Below, in pieces: positions 1-8,211 of a stretch of 64,000 bases of DNA. Position 1 is the stretch's first letter. Each line of letters opens with the position of its first letter. Below the pieces are notes generated by a model that searched no databases, was not told the origin of the DNA, and saw only the letters and a list, made by a program, of their open reading frames with translations. Origin of the DNA: CAVTQY01 sp963736975 (lineage in GTDB: Bacteria > Pseudomonadota > Alphaproteobacteria > Acetobacterales > Acetobacteraceae); the NCBI GenBank assembly GCA_963736975.1, contig CAVTQY010000001.1, positions 1,984,001 to 2,048,000 of the forward strand, in the 5' to 3' direction. A program made the translations under genes and the position numbers.

Positions 1-126
1 CCACCGACATCCGGGCGGGCGGCATTCTGCGGGCTGCTTCCATGCCGGCGAGCTTAGCCCAAGCTGGCTCGGCAGCACGCGCTCGACTTCCGCTTGGTGT
101 CGAGTGGGGCCGCATGCTTCAAATGC
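1..126. other. window edge, no gene recognised
   Basis: This stretch lies downstream of the leftmost gene, whose stop is at 127 on the minus strand. I see no convincing coding frame, RNA gene or terminator in it. It may be spacer or the edge of a neighbouring gene cut by the window boundary. Confidence 0.3.
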
Positions 127-1233
127 CTACCGCAACACGGCCTCGGTCTTCCGCTCGATCAGCCCGAAATCGATCGCCACCCCCAGCCCGGGCTCCGTCG
201 GCGCCGGAAGCAACCCGTCCTGGTCGATCTCCAGTTCCCGCGCCATGCCGTATTTATGCGCACCATGCGGCAACAGCACCTCGAACATCGTGGTGTTCCT
301 GAGCGCCATGCAGAGATGCAGGTTCGCCAAATTGTTGAGCGAGTTGCCGCTGTGATGGATCTCGTATTTTACCCCGAACGCCTCGGCCAGATGCGCCGTC
401 TTCAGCATCGGCGTCAGCCCGCCCTTGTTCGGAATATCGCCACGCAGATAGTCGGTCGCTCGCTCGGTCAACCAGATCGGATAAGTGTCCAGGCCACCGG
501 CGGGGAACTCGGTCGCCATGATCGGGATGTCGAGCTTGTCGCGCAGCTTGACGTAATTGTAGATATCCTCATCCGCCATCGGGTCCTCGTACCAGTAGAA
601 CCCCATCTCCTCGATGGCGCGGCCGACGCGCAGCGCATCGGTGTAATTGTAGCTCCAGGTGGAATCCAGCATCACCCGGAACTCGTCGCCAACCGCTTTG
701 CGCACCGCCTCGCAGACCTTGATGTCGGTCTCGGGATCCCGCGGCGGATGGATCTTGTAGGCGCGCCAGCCTTCGGCTTTGAAGCTTTGCGCCTGGTCCA
801 CATAGGCCGCGATATCCGGCAGCACCTGCGAACTCGCATACGCCATGATCGACCTGCGATAAGTCCCCATCAACGCATGCACCGGCAGCCCGGCAATCTT
901 GCCGGCCAAGTCCCACAGCGCTGTATCCACCGCGCCAACCGTGCGGTAGCTCACCAGCCGGGTCAGCAGGCGCATCGATTGGTGAATGCGCTCGCGCTCC
1001 AGCGGGTCCTGCCCCAGCAACAGCGGCTTCAACGACCGAATGAGCTGCGGCCCATCCATCGAAGCAGGATTGCTCGCGGAGCCGAGGAACGCGTGCCCCT
1101 CAAGACCGGCATCCGTGTGGATGCGCAACAGCCCCAGGTTGGAGGTGGAGGATGCCAACGAGCCCTGATGGTAAACGGTCGCCGGGATGCCGTCCCAGGT
1201 GAAGACCGTCAGCGTAAGGTCGTCGATCTTCAT
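127..1233 (-). CDS. enolase-superfamily enzyme (mandelate racemase/muconate lactonizing family)
   Basis: A cytosolic enolase-superfamily enzyme of 368 residues, a normal length. The family abstracts a proton next to a carboxylate on an Mg2+ site, usually for sugar-acid dehydration or racemisation. An N-terminal capping domain (about 1-125) precedes the barrel. Three candidate metal ligands sit at the usual spacing: D190 (VMLDST), E216 (YEDP) and E242 (ATEFP). The lysine region reads YKIH near residue 160, a K-x-H rather than K-x-K pair, and a histidine pair follows in EIHHSGNS near 293. I chose the ATG at 1233 because homology begins there; the open frame extends far upstream without looking coding. 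It starts 5 bases after the stop of the CDGSH gene, so the two are probably co-transcribed. Substrate cannot be assigned. Confidence 0.88.
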   Translation of the reverse strand: MKIDDLTLTVFTWDGIPATVYHQGSLASSTSNLGLLRIHTDAGLEGHAFLGSASNPASMDGPQLIRSLKPLLLGQDPLERERIHQSMRLLTRLVSYRTVGAVDTALWDLAGKIAGLPVHALMGTYRRSIMAYASSQVLPDIAAYVDQAQSFKAEGWRAYKIHPPRDPETDIKVCEAVRKAVGDEFRVMLDSTWSYNYTDALRVGRAIEEMGFYWYEDPMADEDIYNYVKLRDKLDIPIMATEFPAGGLDTYPIWLTERATDYLRGDIPNKGGLTPMLKTAHLAEAFGVKYEIHHSGNSLNNLANLHLCMALRNTTMFEVLLPHGAHKYGMARELEIDQDGLLPAPTEPGLGVAIDFGLIERKTEAVLR

Positions 1234-1238
1234 GGCAG

Positions 1239-1484
1239 TCACACCGTCTCGTGCGTGCCGTCGCAACACGGCTTGCTGCCTGTGCGCTTGCAGCCGCAGA
1301 AATAAACGTCGCCGGCGTCCGCGGCTTTGTACTCGATCGGGCTGAAACCGCTGCCCTTGTGCGAGCCATCGCAAAACGGCTGGCTTTTGCTGCGCCCACA
1401 GGCGCACCACCAGTAAGATTTGCCGGCCTCGACCGCGATCGCGTAGGGGCCTCTCTGTGCTATCAGCGGCAGGGTTTCGGACAT
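1239..1484 (-). CDS. CDGSH-type iron-sulfur protein
   Basis: A small protein of 81 residues with two CDGSH-type iron-sulfur motifs, CACGRSKSQPFCDGSH and CGCKRTGSKPCCDGTH. Each carries the three cysteines and one histidine that bind a [2Fe-2S] cluster in this family. The tandem layout matches the short bacterial proteins of this kind, whose role is unclear but usually linked to redox or iron-sulfur handling. The ATG at 1484 is preceded by a strong GGAGGAA ribosome binding site; an in-frame ATG at 1511 lacks one. It is the first gene of a likely two-gene unit with the enolase-family enzyme and is divergent from minC. Confidence 0.9.
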   Translation of the reverse strand: MSETLPLIAQRGPYAIAVEAGKSYWWCACGRSKSQPFCDGSHKGSGFSPIEYKAADAGDVYFCGCKRTGSKPCCDGTHETV

Positions 1485-1563
1485 GCGTTCTTCCTCCGTT
1501 TGGGCTCGCACCGAATCGGATCGCTAGACACGAATCCCGCTCGTCCGCAAGCCACAAATCGCA

Positions 1564-2298
1564 TTGACCGAGATTGCGTGCGCGGATACGCGAGAGTGGT
1601 GTCCGTATCCGAGTTCTCGTACCGCACTCCGAGTCCGTGGCCGTTCCTTTATGGCGCTGGTGCTGGCGCCTGAACCGCCGCTTGCGGACTGGCTTGCGGC
1701 GCTTGATGCGCAGATTGCGCGGGCGCCTGCCTTTTTCGACTCCCGCCCGGTACTCCTTGATCTCGCCGCCCTGCCACGCGAGCAACCGGATGTTGCGGGC
1801 CTGATTGGCGGCCTCGCCGAGCGCGGCATACGCATTATCGGCACCGAGGGCGCACATCCGTCCTGGCAGGGCGTGGAGAAATGGGGCGGGCCAATTGCCA
1901 GCGGTAAGGGCGGGCGCCCGCTGGAAATGCCCGAGGAGCGCCGGCCGGCCGCACCGGCGGTGGCTGACCCGACATCGCTCATTCTCGATCAGCCGCTCCG
2001 CTCGGGCCAGCAGATCGTGCACGAATCGGGCGATGTCACCATCATAGGCGCGGTCGCCTGGGGCGCGGAGATCGTCGCCGGCGGCTCAATCCATATCTAC
2101 GGAGCCCTGCGCGGTCGCGCGATTGCCGGGCTGTCCGGCAACAAGGGAGCACGCATCTTCTGCCGCAAACTGGAAGCCGAGCTGCTGGCGATCGAGGGCG
2201 TTTACAAGACCGCCGACGACATGGATCGCGCGCTGCACGGCCGCGCAACACAAGCCTGGCTCGACGGCGACTCGATGGTGATCGCCGCACTCGATTGA
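1564..2298 (+). CDS. minC: septum site-determining protein MinC
   Basis: MinC blocks FtsZ assembly away from midcell and is brought to the membrane by MinD. The 244-residue protein has an N-terminal inhibitory domain (from about LRVRGRSFMALVLAPEPP) and a C-terminal right-handed beta-helix domain containing SGQQIVHESGDVTIIG and GGSIHIYGALRGRAIAG, the standard MinC signature for dimerisation and MinD binding. It begins the minCDE operon, with minD 16 bases downstream. The start is uncertain: the longest frame opens with TTG at 1564 without a clear ribosome binding site, while the next ATG (1651) would cut into conserved sequence. Confidence 0.93.
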   Translation: MTEIACADTREWCPYPSSRTALRVRGRSFMALVLAPEPPLADWLAALDAQIARAPAFFDSRPVLLDLAALPREQPDVAGLIGGLAERGIRIIGTEGAHPSWQGVEKWGGPIASGKGGRPLEMPEERRPAAPAVADPTSLILDQPLRSGQQIVHESGDVTIIGAVAWGAEIVAGGSIHIYGALRGRAIAGLSGNKGARIFCRKLEAELLAIEGVYKTADDMDRALHGRATQAWLDGDSMVIAALD

Positions 2299-2314
2299 GG
2301 GGAAAGGAACGAAA

Positions 2315-3136
2315 ATGGCGCAGGTGGTGGTCGTGACTTCCGGCAAGGGCGGTGTCGGCAAGACCACATCGACAGCCGCCCTCGGCGCTGCCCTGGCGCA
2401 AGCCGGGGACAGCGTGGTGGTGGTCGATTTCGACGTTGGGCTGCGCAACCTCGACCTCGTGATGGGCGCCGAGCGCCGCGTCGTCTTCGATCTGATCAAT
2501 GTGGTGCAGGGCGACGCCAAGCTGGCGCAAGCGCTGATCCGCGACAAACGGTTGGAGAACCTCGCCTTGCTGCCGGCGTCTCAGACCCGCGACAAGGAAG
2601 CGCTGACTCCGGAAGGGGTCGAGCGCGTCATCAAGGAGCTGCGCGACAAGTTCGATTGGGTGATCTGCGACAGCCCGGCGGGCATCGAGCGCGGCGCCAC
2701 CATGGCGATGCGTCACGCCGACGCTGCGGTGGTGGTAACCAACGCTGAAGTCTCCTCGGTGCGCGACTCGGACCGCATCATTGGCCTGCTCGACTCGAAG
2801 ACCGAAAAGGCCGAGCACGGCCAGAAGATGCCCAAGCACCTGCTGTTGACGCGCTACGACGCCGGGCGCGCCGCCCGCGGCGAGATGCTGAAGACTGAGG
2901 ATGTTCTGGAGATCCTCTCGATCCCGCTGCTCGGCATTGTCCCGGAAAGCCAGGACGTGCTGCGGGCCTCCAATCTCGGTTCTCCGGTCACCTTGAGCAG
3001 TCCTGGCTCCGCGCCGGCGCGAGCCTATGCCGAAGCGGCCAGACGCCTCAAGGGCGAGCAGATCACAGTCAGCATACCGGCCGGCGAGCGGCGCGGTTTC
3101 ATCGGCAAACTGTTCGGACGGAGGGCCGTCGCGTGA
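2315..3136 (+). CDS. minD: septum site-determining protein MinD
   Basis: MinD is a membrane-binding ATPase that carries MinC to the cell poles and oscillates with MinE. The 273-residue protein has the deviant Walker A motif SGKGGVGKTT near residues 8-17, with the signature lysine, then VVVDFDVGLRNLDLVMG and DSPAGIE (switch regions). The C-terminus GFIGKLFGRR is the amphipathic membrane-targeting helix. The ATG at 2315 follows a GGGGAAAGGA ribosome binding site. The stop overlaps the start of minE by four bases, implying translational coupling. Confidence 0.97.
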   Translation: MAQVVVVTSGKGGVGKTTSTAALGAALAQAGDSVVVVDFDVGLRNLDLVMGAERRVVFDLINVVQGDAKLAQALIRDKRLENLALLPASQTRDKEALTPEGVERVIKELRDKFDWVICDSPAGIERGATMAMRHADAAVVVTNAEVSSVRDSDRIIGLLDSKTEKAEHGQKMPKHLLLTRYDAGRAARGEMLKTEDVLEILSIPLLGIVPESQDVLRASNLGSPVTLSSPGSAPARAYAEAARRLKGEQITVSIPAGERRGFIGKLFGRRAVA

Positions 3137-3402
3137 GTCTGCTCACTCTCTTCCGCCGCCGCGATTCCGCGCCGGTGGCGCGCGAACGCCTGCAGGTCTT
3201 GTTGGCACATGAGCGCGCGGTCGTCGGCGGCTCCGACCTGATCTCGATCCTGCAGGAGGAGATTCTGGCGGTGATCGCACGCCACGTCACGGTGGAGAAA
3301 GACAAGGTGCAGATCAAGCTCGATCGCGGCGATCCGATTTCCACGCTGGAGATCGATGTCGAGGTTCCCAGCCTGATGGGCACCGCTGCCGCGCGAGCGT
3401 AA
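3133..3402 (+). CDS. minE: cell division topological specificity factor MinE
   Basis: MinE stimulates MinD ATPase activity and so drives pole-to-pole oscillation. At 89 residues it is the normal size. The N-terminus (SLLTLFRRR) resembles the membrane-binding and anti-MinCD segment, and the C-terminal part DKVQIKLDRGDPISTLEIDVEVP matches the dimerising specificity domain. It starts with GTG inside a GTGA overlap with the minD stop. It ends the operon and faces the convergent SDR gene with only two bases between the stop codons, leaving no room for a conventional terminator. Confidence 0.94.
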   Translation: MSLLTLFRRRDSAPVARERLQVLLAHERAVVGGSDLISILQEEILAVIARHVTVEKDKVQIKLDRGDPISTLEIDVEVPSLMGTAAARA

Positions 3403-3404
3403 CG

Positions 3405-4196
3405 TCAGAATGCGCTTTTCACCACCCCGCCATCGACCCTGAGTGCCGCGCCATGCGTCGCAGAGGCGGCCGGCGTGCAGAGATAGACAATCATGTTCGC
3501 GACTTCCTCCGGGGCCGCCAGGCGGCGGATCAGTGATGTCGGACGGAACTTGTCGAAGAACTCGCGCGAGAATTCCTCGACGCTCCTTCCCTCGGACGCG
3601 ATACGTCGCCGGAATCCTTCGGCCAGAGTGGGACCCGGCAGGACCGAATTCACCGTGACGCCTGTTCCCACCAGCGTCTCCGCCACGCCGCGTGCCAGCG
3701 CGATCACCGCCGCTTTGGCCACGCCGTAATGCGGGAACTCGCTCGGGATCTGCAGCGCCGATTCGGACGACACAAACACCACCCGCCCCCAGTTTTTCGT
3801 CCGCATCCCGGGCAGGTACTGCCGCGTCAGGCGCACGCCGCTGAGGAGATTGAGCTCCAGCACAAGCTGCCAGTCGCCATCGTCCAGCGCCTCGAACGGC
3901 TTGCGGCTGATCACGCCACCCAGATTGTTCACCAGAATGTCGAGCGAGGGCAGCAGGCGTGCCAACTGTTCGACGCCGGCGACGGTAGCGAGGTCAGCCA
4001 CCGCGCCGCGCGGCTTGGCTTTGGCGCCGGCGGCTTGGATCTCGGCGATGGCGGCATCCACCCGTTGTTGGGTCCGGCCGTTCACCCAGACTTTGGCACC
4101 GTGCAAGGCCAGCTCCTTGGCCGTCGCGAGTCCGATGCCCGCGGTGGATCCGGATACCAGTGCAACACGGCCGGTGAGGTCAAAATCCAAAATCAT
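3405..4196 (-). CDS. SDR-family NAD(P)-dependent oxidoreductase
   Basis: A classical short-chain dehydrogenase/reductase of 263 residues. The cofactor-binding glycine motif SGSTAGIG is at about 15-22, the structural NNLGG motif at 90-94, and the catalytic residues are a serine in FVSSES (about 143), Y157 and K161 (YGVAK). A C-terminal GAALRVDGGVVKSAF ends the fold. Classical SDRs oxidise or reduce alcohols and carbonyls; the substrate here cannot be read from sequence. The ATG at 4196 follows GAGGAAAG. It lies six bases downstream of the secreted-protein gene on the same strand, but the two have no evident functional tie. Confidence 0.9.
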   Translation of the reverse strand: MILDFDLTGRVALVSGSTAGIGLATAKELALHGAKVWVNGRTQQRVDAAIAEIQAAGAKAKPRGAVADLATVAGVEQLARLLPSLDILVNNLGGVISRKPFEALDDGDWQLVLELNLLSGVRLTRQYLPGMRTKNWGRVVFVSSESALQIPSEFPHYGVAKAAVIALARGVAETLVGTGVTVNSVLPGPTLAEGFRRRIASEGRSVEEFSREFFDKFRPTSLIRRLAAPEEVANMIVYLCTPAASATHGAALRVDGGVVKSAF

Positions 4197-4202
4197 CTTT
4201 CC

Positions 4203-4778
4203 TCAGCGTGGGACGACCGCTTTCAGTCCGGGCGGCACCGTGAACAGCGCCGCAGGCTGTGGTCCATAGGCGACCGACAAGGCTTCCAGCGCACTTGGCT
4301 GGCTGGCGGCCTCGCCGCGCACGCGCAACAACACGCCGTCACCGGTGATGCATGCGGTCCCGCCCCCCTGCGGTCCATGCATCGTCCAGTCGGTGCATCT
4401 CACTCCTGCCACGCTCTCCACGCCGCCCTTGGTCAGCGCAACGCCAGGCGGGATATCGAGCCCCGGCGCGTGCGCCGGATCGAACGGCATTTCGGCATAG
4501 AGATGCTGTCCAGGCATTACCAGCGTGGTCCGGTCGGTTGCGAAATCCACCAACACGAAGCCGGGCTGCCCCTCTACCTCCAGTCGCAGCCGGCTGCCCT
4601 GGCCAGTCCAGTACATCTGGATCGTGCGCGCAACCGCCTCACCCTGCTGTCCCACCTGCTGCACGCGATAGCTGACCGCCACATCCTGCTGCGGGCGGAC
4701 CGACGGGCGTTCCTGCGCCTGCGCCGGTAATGCCACTGCGACTATCAGCACCAAACCCATCCATAGATCGTTTCGCAT
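4203..4778 (-). CDS. secreted protein of unknown function
   Basis: A predicted exported protein of about 191 residues that I cannot assign firmly. Its N-terminus has a signal peptide (LWMGLVLIVAVALPAQAQ) with a likely signal peptidase I site after AQA. The body contains a two-cysteine segment (VRCTDWT and TACITGDG) and a beta-rich pattern in which a dye- or lipoprotein-like fold handles residues such as MYWTGQGSRLRLEVEG, loosely like DUF4412-type periplasmic proteins. I prefer the ATG at 4778; another ATG 12 bases upstream is possible. It lies just downstream of aat and may be co-transcribed with it. Confidence 0.65.
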   Translation of the reverse strand: MRNDLWMGLVLIVAVALPAQAQERPSVRPQQDVAVSYRVQQVGQQGEAVARTIQMYWTGQGSRLRLEVEGQPGFVLVDFATDRTTLVMPGQHLYAEMPFDPAHAPGLDIPPGVALTKGGVESVAGVRCTDWTMHGPQGGGTACITGDGVLLRVRGEAASQPSALEALSVAYGPQPAALFTVPPGLKAVVPR

Positions 4779-4789
4779 ATGCCCTCCCA

Positions 4790-5449
4790 TTAGCGCCGGG
4801 CCATGGCTTTTATCTCCCCTGCCACGTCACCCCGGCTCTGCTCGATGCTCCACTGTGCAGATGCCGCTACAGCCGCGGCCAGGCACCGCTTGTAGTCGTC
4901 GCGCCGGATCTCCCGGGCACCGAACTGCGCCAGATGCGCGGTGACGAATTGCGTATCCAACAGCCGGAACCCGCCCAACCTGAGTCGCGCAACCAGATGC
5001 ACGAGTGCCACCTTCGATGCATCCCGCGCCATGCTGAACATACTCTCGCCGAAAAACACCGCGCCGATCGCAACCCCATAAAGACCGCCCACCAGCCGGT
5101 TCTCCTGCCGGCATTCTACCGAATGGGCGAAGCCCATACGGTGCAGCTCGCCGAACAACTGCTCGATCTGCGGGTTGATCCACGTGTCCTCGCGCCCCGA
5201 AGCAGACGCCGCGCACCCGGCAATTGTCGCGGCGAAATCGCGATCGACATCCACATCGAACGTGCCCGACATCACCGTACGGAGCAGTCGGCGCGGCACA
5301 TGGAACCGGTTCAGCGGCAGCACGCCGCGACGCTCCGGATCAAGCCAGTAAAGCCGGTCCCCCCACCGCGTTTCCGCCATCGGGAACAGCCCGTGACGAT
5401 AGGCTCGCAGCATCAGGTCCGGCGTAATCTCCAGGCTTCGCCGCGACAT
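4790..5449 (-). CDS. aat: leucyl/phenylalanyl-tRNA--protein transferase
   Basis: Aat transfers Leu or Phe from aminoacyl-tRNA to the N-terminal Arg or Lys of proteins and so feeds the N-end rule ClpAP degradation pathway in the cytosol. The 219-residue protein shows the family pattern ITPDLMLRAYRHGLFPM, YWLDPERRGVLPL, FHVPRRL, the EDTWIN segment and GGLYGVAIGAVFFGESMFS. I place the start at the ATG at 5449 (MSRRSLEITP), where conservation begins; the frame is open a further 37 codons upstream but that part overlaps the promoter region of the divergent CHRD gene. A secreted-protein gene follows 11 bases after the stop. Confidence 0.93.
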   Translation of the reverse strand: MSRRSLEITPDLMLRAYRHGLFPMAETRWGDRLYWLDPERRGVLPLNRFHVPRRLLRTVMSGTFDVDVDRDFAATIAGCAASASGREDTWINPQIEQLFGELHRMGFAHSVECRQENRLVGGLYGVAIGAVFFGESMFSMARDASKVALVHLVARLRLGGFRLLDTQFVTAHLAQFGAREIRRDDYKRCLAAAVAASAQWSIEQSRGDVAGEIKAMARR

Positions 5450-5569
5450 GCGCCATTGTGCTGCCTCGAAGCGGCCGAGGGAAGGGCGATCCCCGGTCCC
5501 ATCCTTGCCCCTGGGCGGAACCAAGCAAGCGTGTTTAAGGTTGTCCGGGGGACACAGCATACGGAGGAC

Positions 5570-6031
5570 ATGAGAATGCGTGCGACGATATCACGGCGGG
5601 CCGCGCTGGCCCTGACATGCTTCGCCTGGGTTGGCGGAACCGCCATCGCGCAGGCCGCGCCTATGTCGTTTTCGGTTCCGCTGACCGGGGCGCAGCAAGT
5701 GCCGCCAGTGCAGACATCCGGCAGCGGCACCGCCGACCTGACATATAACCCCAGCAACCGACACATTACCTGGACGATCACCTACAGCGGGCTCTCCAGC
5801 GCCGTAACCATGGCGCATTTCCATGGGCCGGCCCCACAAGGCAAAAACGCCGGGGTCGAGGTCTGGCTGACCAAGAAAGGCGAGCCCGTCTCCAGCCCGA
5901 TCAAAGGCGCGGCCACACTGACGTCCGCCGAGGCGCAGCAATTGATGGCAGGCGACATGTACATCAACGTCCACACCAAGGATCACCCCGCCGGCGAGAT
6001 CCGCGGCCAGGTTATGCCGCCTAAGACGTGA
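5570..6031 (+). CDS. exported CHRD-domain protein
   Basis: An exported protein of 153 residues with a CHRD domain, a fold first named in chordin and common in bacterial secreted proteins of unknown role. A signal peptide (RRAALALTCFAWVGGTAIAQAAP) starts with twin arginines, so Tat export is possible though the motif is incomplete. The CHRD signature follows: FSVPLTGAQQVPPVQT, GSGTADLTYN, MAHFHGPAP, then DMYINVHTKDHPAGEIRGQV at the end. The ATG at 5570 has a GGAGG ribosome binding site 3 bases upstream. Its stop overlaps the GTG of a small downstream frame by four bases. Confidence 0.9.
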   Translation: MRMRATISRRAALALTCFAWVGGTAIAQAAPMSFSVPLTGAQQVPPVQTSGSGTADLTYNPSNRHITWTITYSGLSSAVTMAHFHGPAPQGKNAGVEVWLTKKGEPVSSPIKGAATLTSAEAQQLMAGDMYINVHTKDHPAGEIRGQVMPPKT

Positions 6032-6189
6032 AGACCCGCCCGACGGAAGCGGTCCCGCCCCGACGCGGGACGGGACCGCTTCCCCCCAAACAGGAACGGC
6101 AGCAGCGGGAGGCGGCGGCGCTGCGCGCCAATCTCAAAAAACGTAAGGATCAGGCACGCGCCCGGCAAAAGCCCGTCCCAGAGAACTAA
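6028..6189 (+). CDS. small basic protein of unknown function (53 aa)
   Basis: A short frame opening at a GTG that overlaps the CHRD stop (GTGA). It predicts 53 residues with a proline-rich start and a charged helical tail, LPPKQERQQREAAALRANL then KKRKDQARARQ. Short proteins with this R/K/A-rich tail occur next to housekeeping genes in related alphaproteobacteria, which is why I think it may be real; this comparison is from memory. Against it, a perfect 13-bp inverted repeat (6045-6083) lies in its first third and could be a terminator for the CHRD gene instead. Confidence 0.5.
   Translation: MKTRPTEAVPPRRGTGPLPPKQERQQREAAALRANLKKRKDQARARQKPVPEN
6045..6083. repeat. perfect 13-bp inverted repeat, terminator-like
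   Basis: The arms GGAAGCGGTCCCG (6045-6057) and CGGGACCGCTTCC (6071-6083) are exact reverse complements around a 13-base loop. There is no T-run after the stem on the plus strand, so it is not a textbook terminator, but it lies directly after the CHRD stop. It could stop transcription weakly or stabilise the mRNA 3' end. Confidence 0.6.
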
Positions 6190-6258
6190 GCGTTTGCCCG
6201 CCGCTGCGGCACTGGATACACGATTCGCCCTTCGTTGCTGACCGCCGGAGTCGCGCGC

Positions 6259-6813
6259 ATGCCCGTCATGTCGGACCGCTGGATTCGCCGCATGGCTCTG
6301 GAACACGGGATGATCGAGCCATTCGCCGAGGCGGAGAAACGCCCGGGCGTGATCAGTTTCGGCCTGTCCAGTTACGGCTACGACGCCCGTGTGGCCGACG
6401 AGTTCAAGATCTTCACCAATATCGATTCCGCGGTGATCGATCCGAAGAATTTCGCGCCGACCAGCTTTGTCGATCGTCGCACCGAGACCTGCATCATCCC
6501 GCCCAACAGCTTCGCGCTGGGCCACACGATCGAATATTTCCGAATCCCGCGGGACATCCTGGTGGTCTGCCTCGGTAAATCCACCTACGCACGCTGCGGC
6601 ATCATCGTGAACGTGACACCCCTGGAACCGGAATGGGAAGGCCAGGTAACGATCGAAATCAGCAACACCACGCCCCTGCCGGCAAAAATCCACGCCAACG
6701 AAGGCATCTGCCAGTTCCTGTTCCTGCAAGGAAACGAACCCTGCGAAACCAGCTACGCCGACAAATCCGGCAAATACATGCGCCAGCGCGGCGTGGCACT
6801 GCCGCGGCTATGA
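6259..6813 (+). CDS. dcd: dCTP deaminase
   Basis: Dcd deaminates dCTP to dUTP, supplying the dUMP route to thymidylate in the cytosol. The 184-residue length is typical. Family motifs are clear: SYGYDARVADEF, CIIPPNSFALGHT, then GKSTYARCGIIVNVTP and LEPEWEG, which hold the catalytic arginine and glutamate, and SYADKSGKYMRQRGVALPRL at the C-terminus. I chose the ATG at 6259 (MPVMSDRWIRRMA) because conserved sequence starts there; the ATG at 6235 adds eight unconserved residues. The bifunctional dUMP-forming variant cannot be excluded from motifs alone. Confidence 0.95.
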   Translation: MPVMSDRWIRRMALEHGMIEPFAEAEKRPGVISFGLSSYGYDARVADEFKIFTNIDSAVIDPKNFAPTSFVDRRTETCIIPPNSFALGHTIEYFRIPRDILVVCLGKSTYARCGIIVNVTPLEPEWEGQVTIEISNTTPLPAKIHANEGICQFLFLQGNEPCETSYADKSGKYMRQRGVALPRL

Positions 6814-6873
6814 GGGCGGTGAGAGACGTCTTCGCCGTTCGAGCCCCCTTCGCGGCGAAGCCCTCAACGGGGT

Positions 6874-6922
6874 CCAGGGGACGACCGTCCCCTGGCAGGG
6901 GTTTCAAGGGGGCAGCGCCCCC
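6874..6922. repeat. double-hairpin intergenic repeat
   Basis: Two GC palindromes sit between dcd and murA: CCAGGGGACG/CGTCCCCTGG (6874-6883 and 6886-6895) and GGGGGC/GCCCCC (6908-6913 and 6917-6922). The unit GTCCAGGGG...CCCCTGGCAGGGG...GGGGGCAGCGCCCCCTGG resembles dispersed intergenic repeats known in Acetobacteraceae genomes. No second full copy is in this window. Confidence 0.6.
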
Positions 6923-6946
6923 TGGGCCTACCGGAGCCCCAGCGTA

Positions 6947-8209
6947 ATGGACCGCATTCGCATCCGCGGCGGACGGCCGTTGGACGGGGAAATCGTTATC
7001 GGCGGCGCCAAGAACGCGGCGTTGCCGTTAATGGCGGCGGGGCTGCTGACCGAGGAGCGGCTGGTTCTGGAGAACGTGCCGCGGCTGGCCGACATCGCCA
7101 CGATGTCAGCCCTGTTGGCGCAGCACGGCATCATGGTGGAGCGTACCGGCGACGACGGGCGGGGGCTATGGCTTGGCGGCTCGATCACCGACACCGAGGC
7201 GCCGTACGACATCGTGCGCAAGATGCGCGCTTCGGTGCTGGTCCTCGGCCCGTTGCTGGCGCGCACCGGTGAGGCGCGCGTGTCCTTGCCGGGCGGCTGC
7301 GCCATCGGTACGCGGCCGGTCGATCTCCACCTGAAGGGTCTGGAGCAGATGGGCGCGGAGATCGCGCTGGACGGCGGTTACATCGATGCGCGGGTACACG
7401 GGCGGTTGCGCGGCGCGACCGTCGTGTTCCCGTTCGCCTCGGTCGGCGCCACCGAAAACCTGCTGATGGCCGCGGCCCTTGCCGATGGCCGGACTGTGCT
7501 GACCAACGCGGCGCGCGAGCCGGAAATCGGCGATCTGGCCGCCTGCCTTGCGGCAATGGGCGCCCGCATCGAGGGGATCGGCACCGACCGGCTTGTCATC
7601 GAGGGGGTGGAGCGGTTGCACGGGACGCGCCATTCAATTATCCCCGATCGAATCGAAACCGGCACATATGCCTGCGCCGCCGCCATCACCGGCGGCCAGG
7701 TTCGTCTGCGGCATGCGAGGCTCGAGCACCTCGGCGCGGTGGTGCGCACGCTGCGTGAGGCCGGCGTGGAGATCGTCGAGGAGCCGGATGCTCTGTTGGT
7801 GCGGCGCTTCAACGGGCTGCATGGCGCGGATGCGATGACCGAACCCTATCCCGGCTTTCCGACCGATATGCAGGCGCAGTTCATGGCGTTGATGGCGGTA
7901 GCCGACGGCGCGGCGATGGTCACCGAAAGTATTTTTGAGAACCGTTTCATGCATGTGCCGGAGCTGAACCGGATGGGCGCACGCATCAACGTGCATGGTG
8001 CCTCGGCGATTGTACGAGGCGTACCGGTGCTGTCTGGCGCCCCGGTGATGGCGACCGATCTGCGCGCTTCCGTATCGTTGATCGTCGCCGGGCTGGCGGC
8101 CGAGGGGGATACGGTGGTGAACCGCGTTTATCATCTCGATCGTGGCTACGAGTTGGTGGAACGCAAGCTGGCCGCCTGTGGGGCGGAAATCGAACGGATT
8201 GCGGGCTAG
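6947..8209 (+). CDS. murA: UDP-N-acetylglucosamine 1-carboxyvinyltransferase
   Basis: MurA catalyses the first committed step of peptidoglycan synthesis, adding enolpyruvate from PEP to UDP-GlcNAc. The 420-residue protein is normal length and has both EPT-fold halves. K22 in GGAKNAALPLMAA and the catalytic loop LPGGCAIGTRPVDLHLKG, with C118 in the position targeted by fosfomycin, are present, as is YPGFPTDMQAQFMAL. The C-terminal DRGYELVERKLAACGA closes the fold. It is preceded by the double-hairpin repeat and followed after two bases by a degraded repeat-protein gene. Confidence 0.97.
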   Translation: MDRIRIRGGRPLDGEIVIGGAKNAALPLMAAGLLTEERLVLENVPRLADIATMSALLAQHGIMVERTGDDGRGLWLGGSITDTEAPYDIVRKMRASVLVLGPLLARTGEARVSLPGGCAIGTRPVDLHLKGLEQMGAEIALDGGYIDARVHGRLRGATVVFPFASVGATENLLMAAALADGRTVLTNAAREPEIGDLAACLAAMGARIEGIGTDRLVIEGVERLHGTRHSIIPDRIETGTYACAAAITGGQVRLRHARLEHLGAVVRTLREAGVEIVEEPDALLVRRFNGLHGADAMTEPYPGFPTDMQAQFMALMAVADGAAMVTESIFENRFMHVPELNRMGARINVHGASAIVRGVPVLSGAPVMATDLRASVSLIVAGLAAEGDTVVNRVYHLDRGYELVERKLAACGAEIERIAG

Positions 8210-8211
8210 CC

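Noticed and set aside
94..1305. 403-codon open frame opposite the enolase-family gene
   Set aside because: It is the antisense shadow of a well-supported gene in GC-rich DNA and has no recognisable domains.
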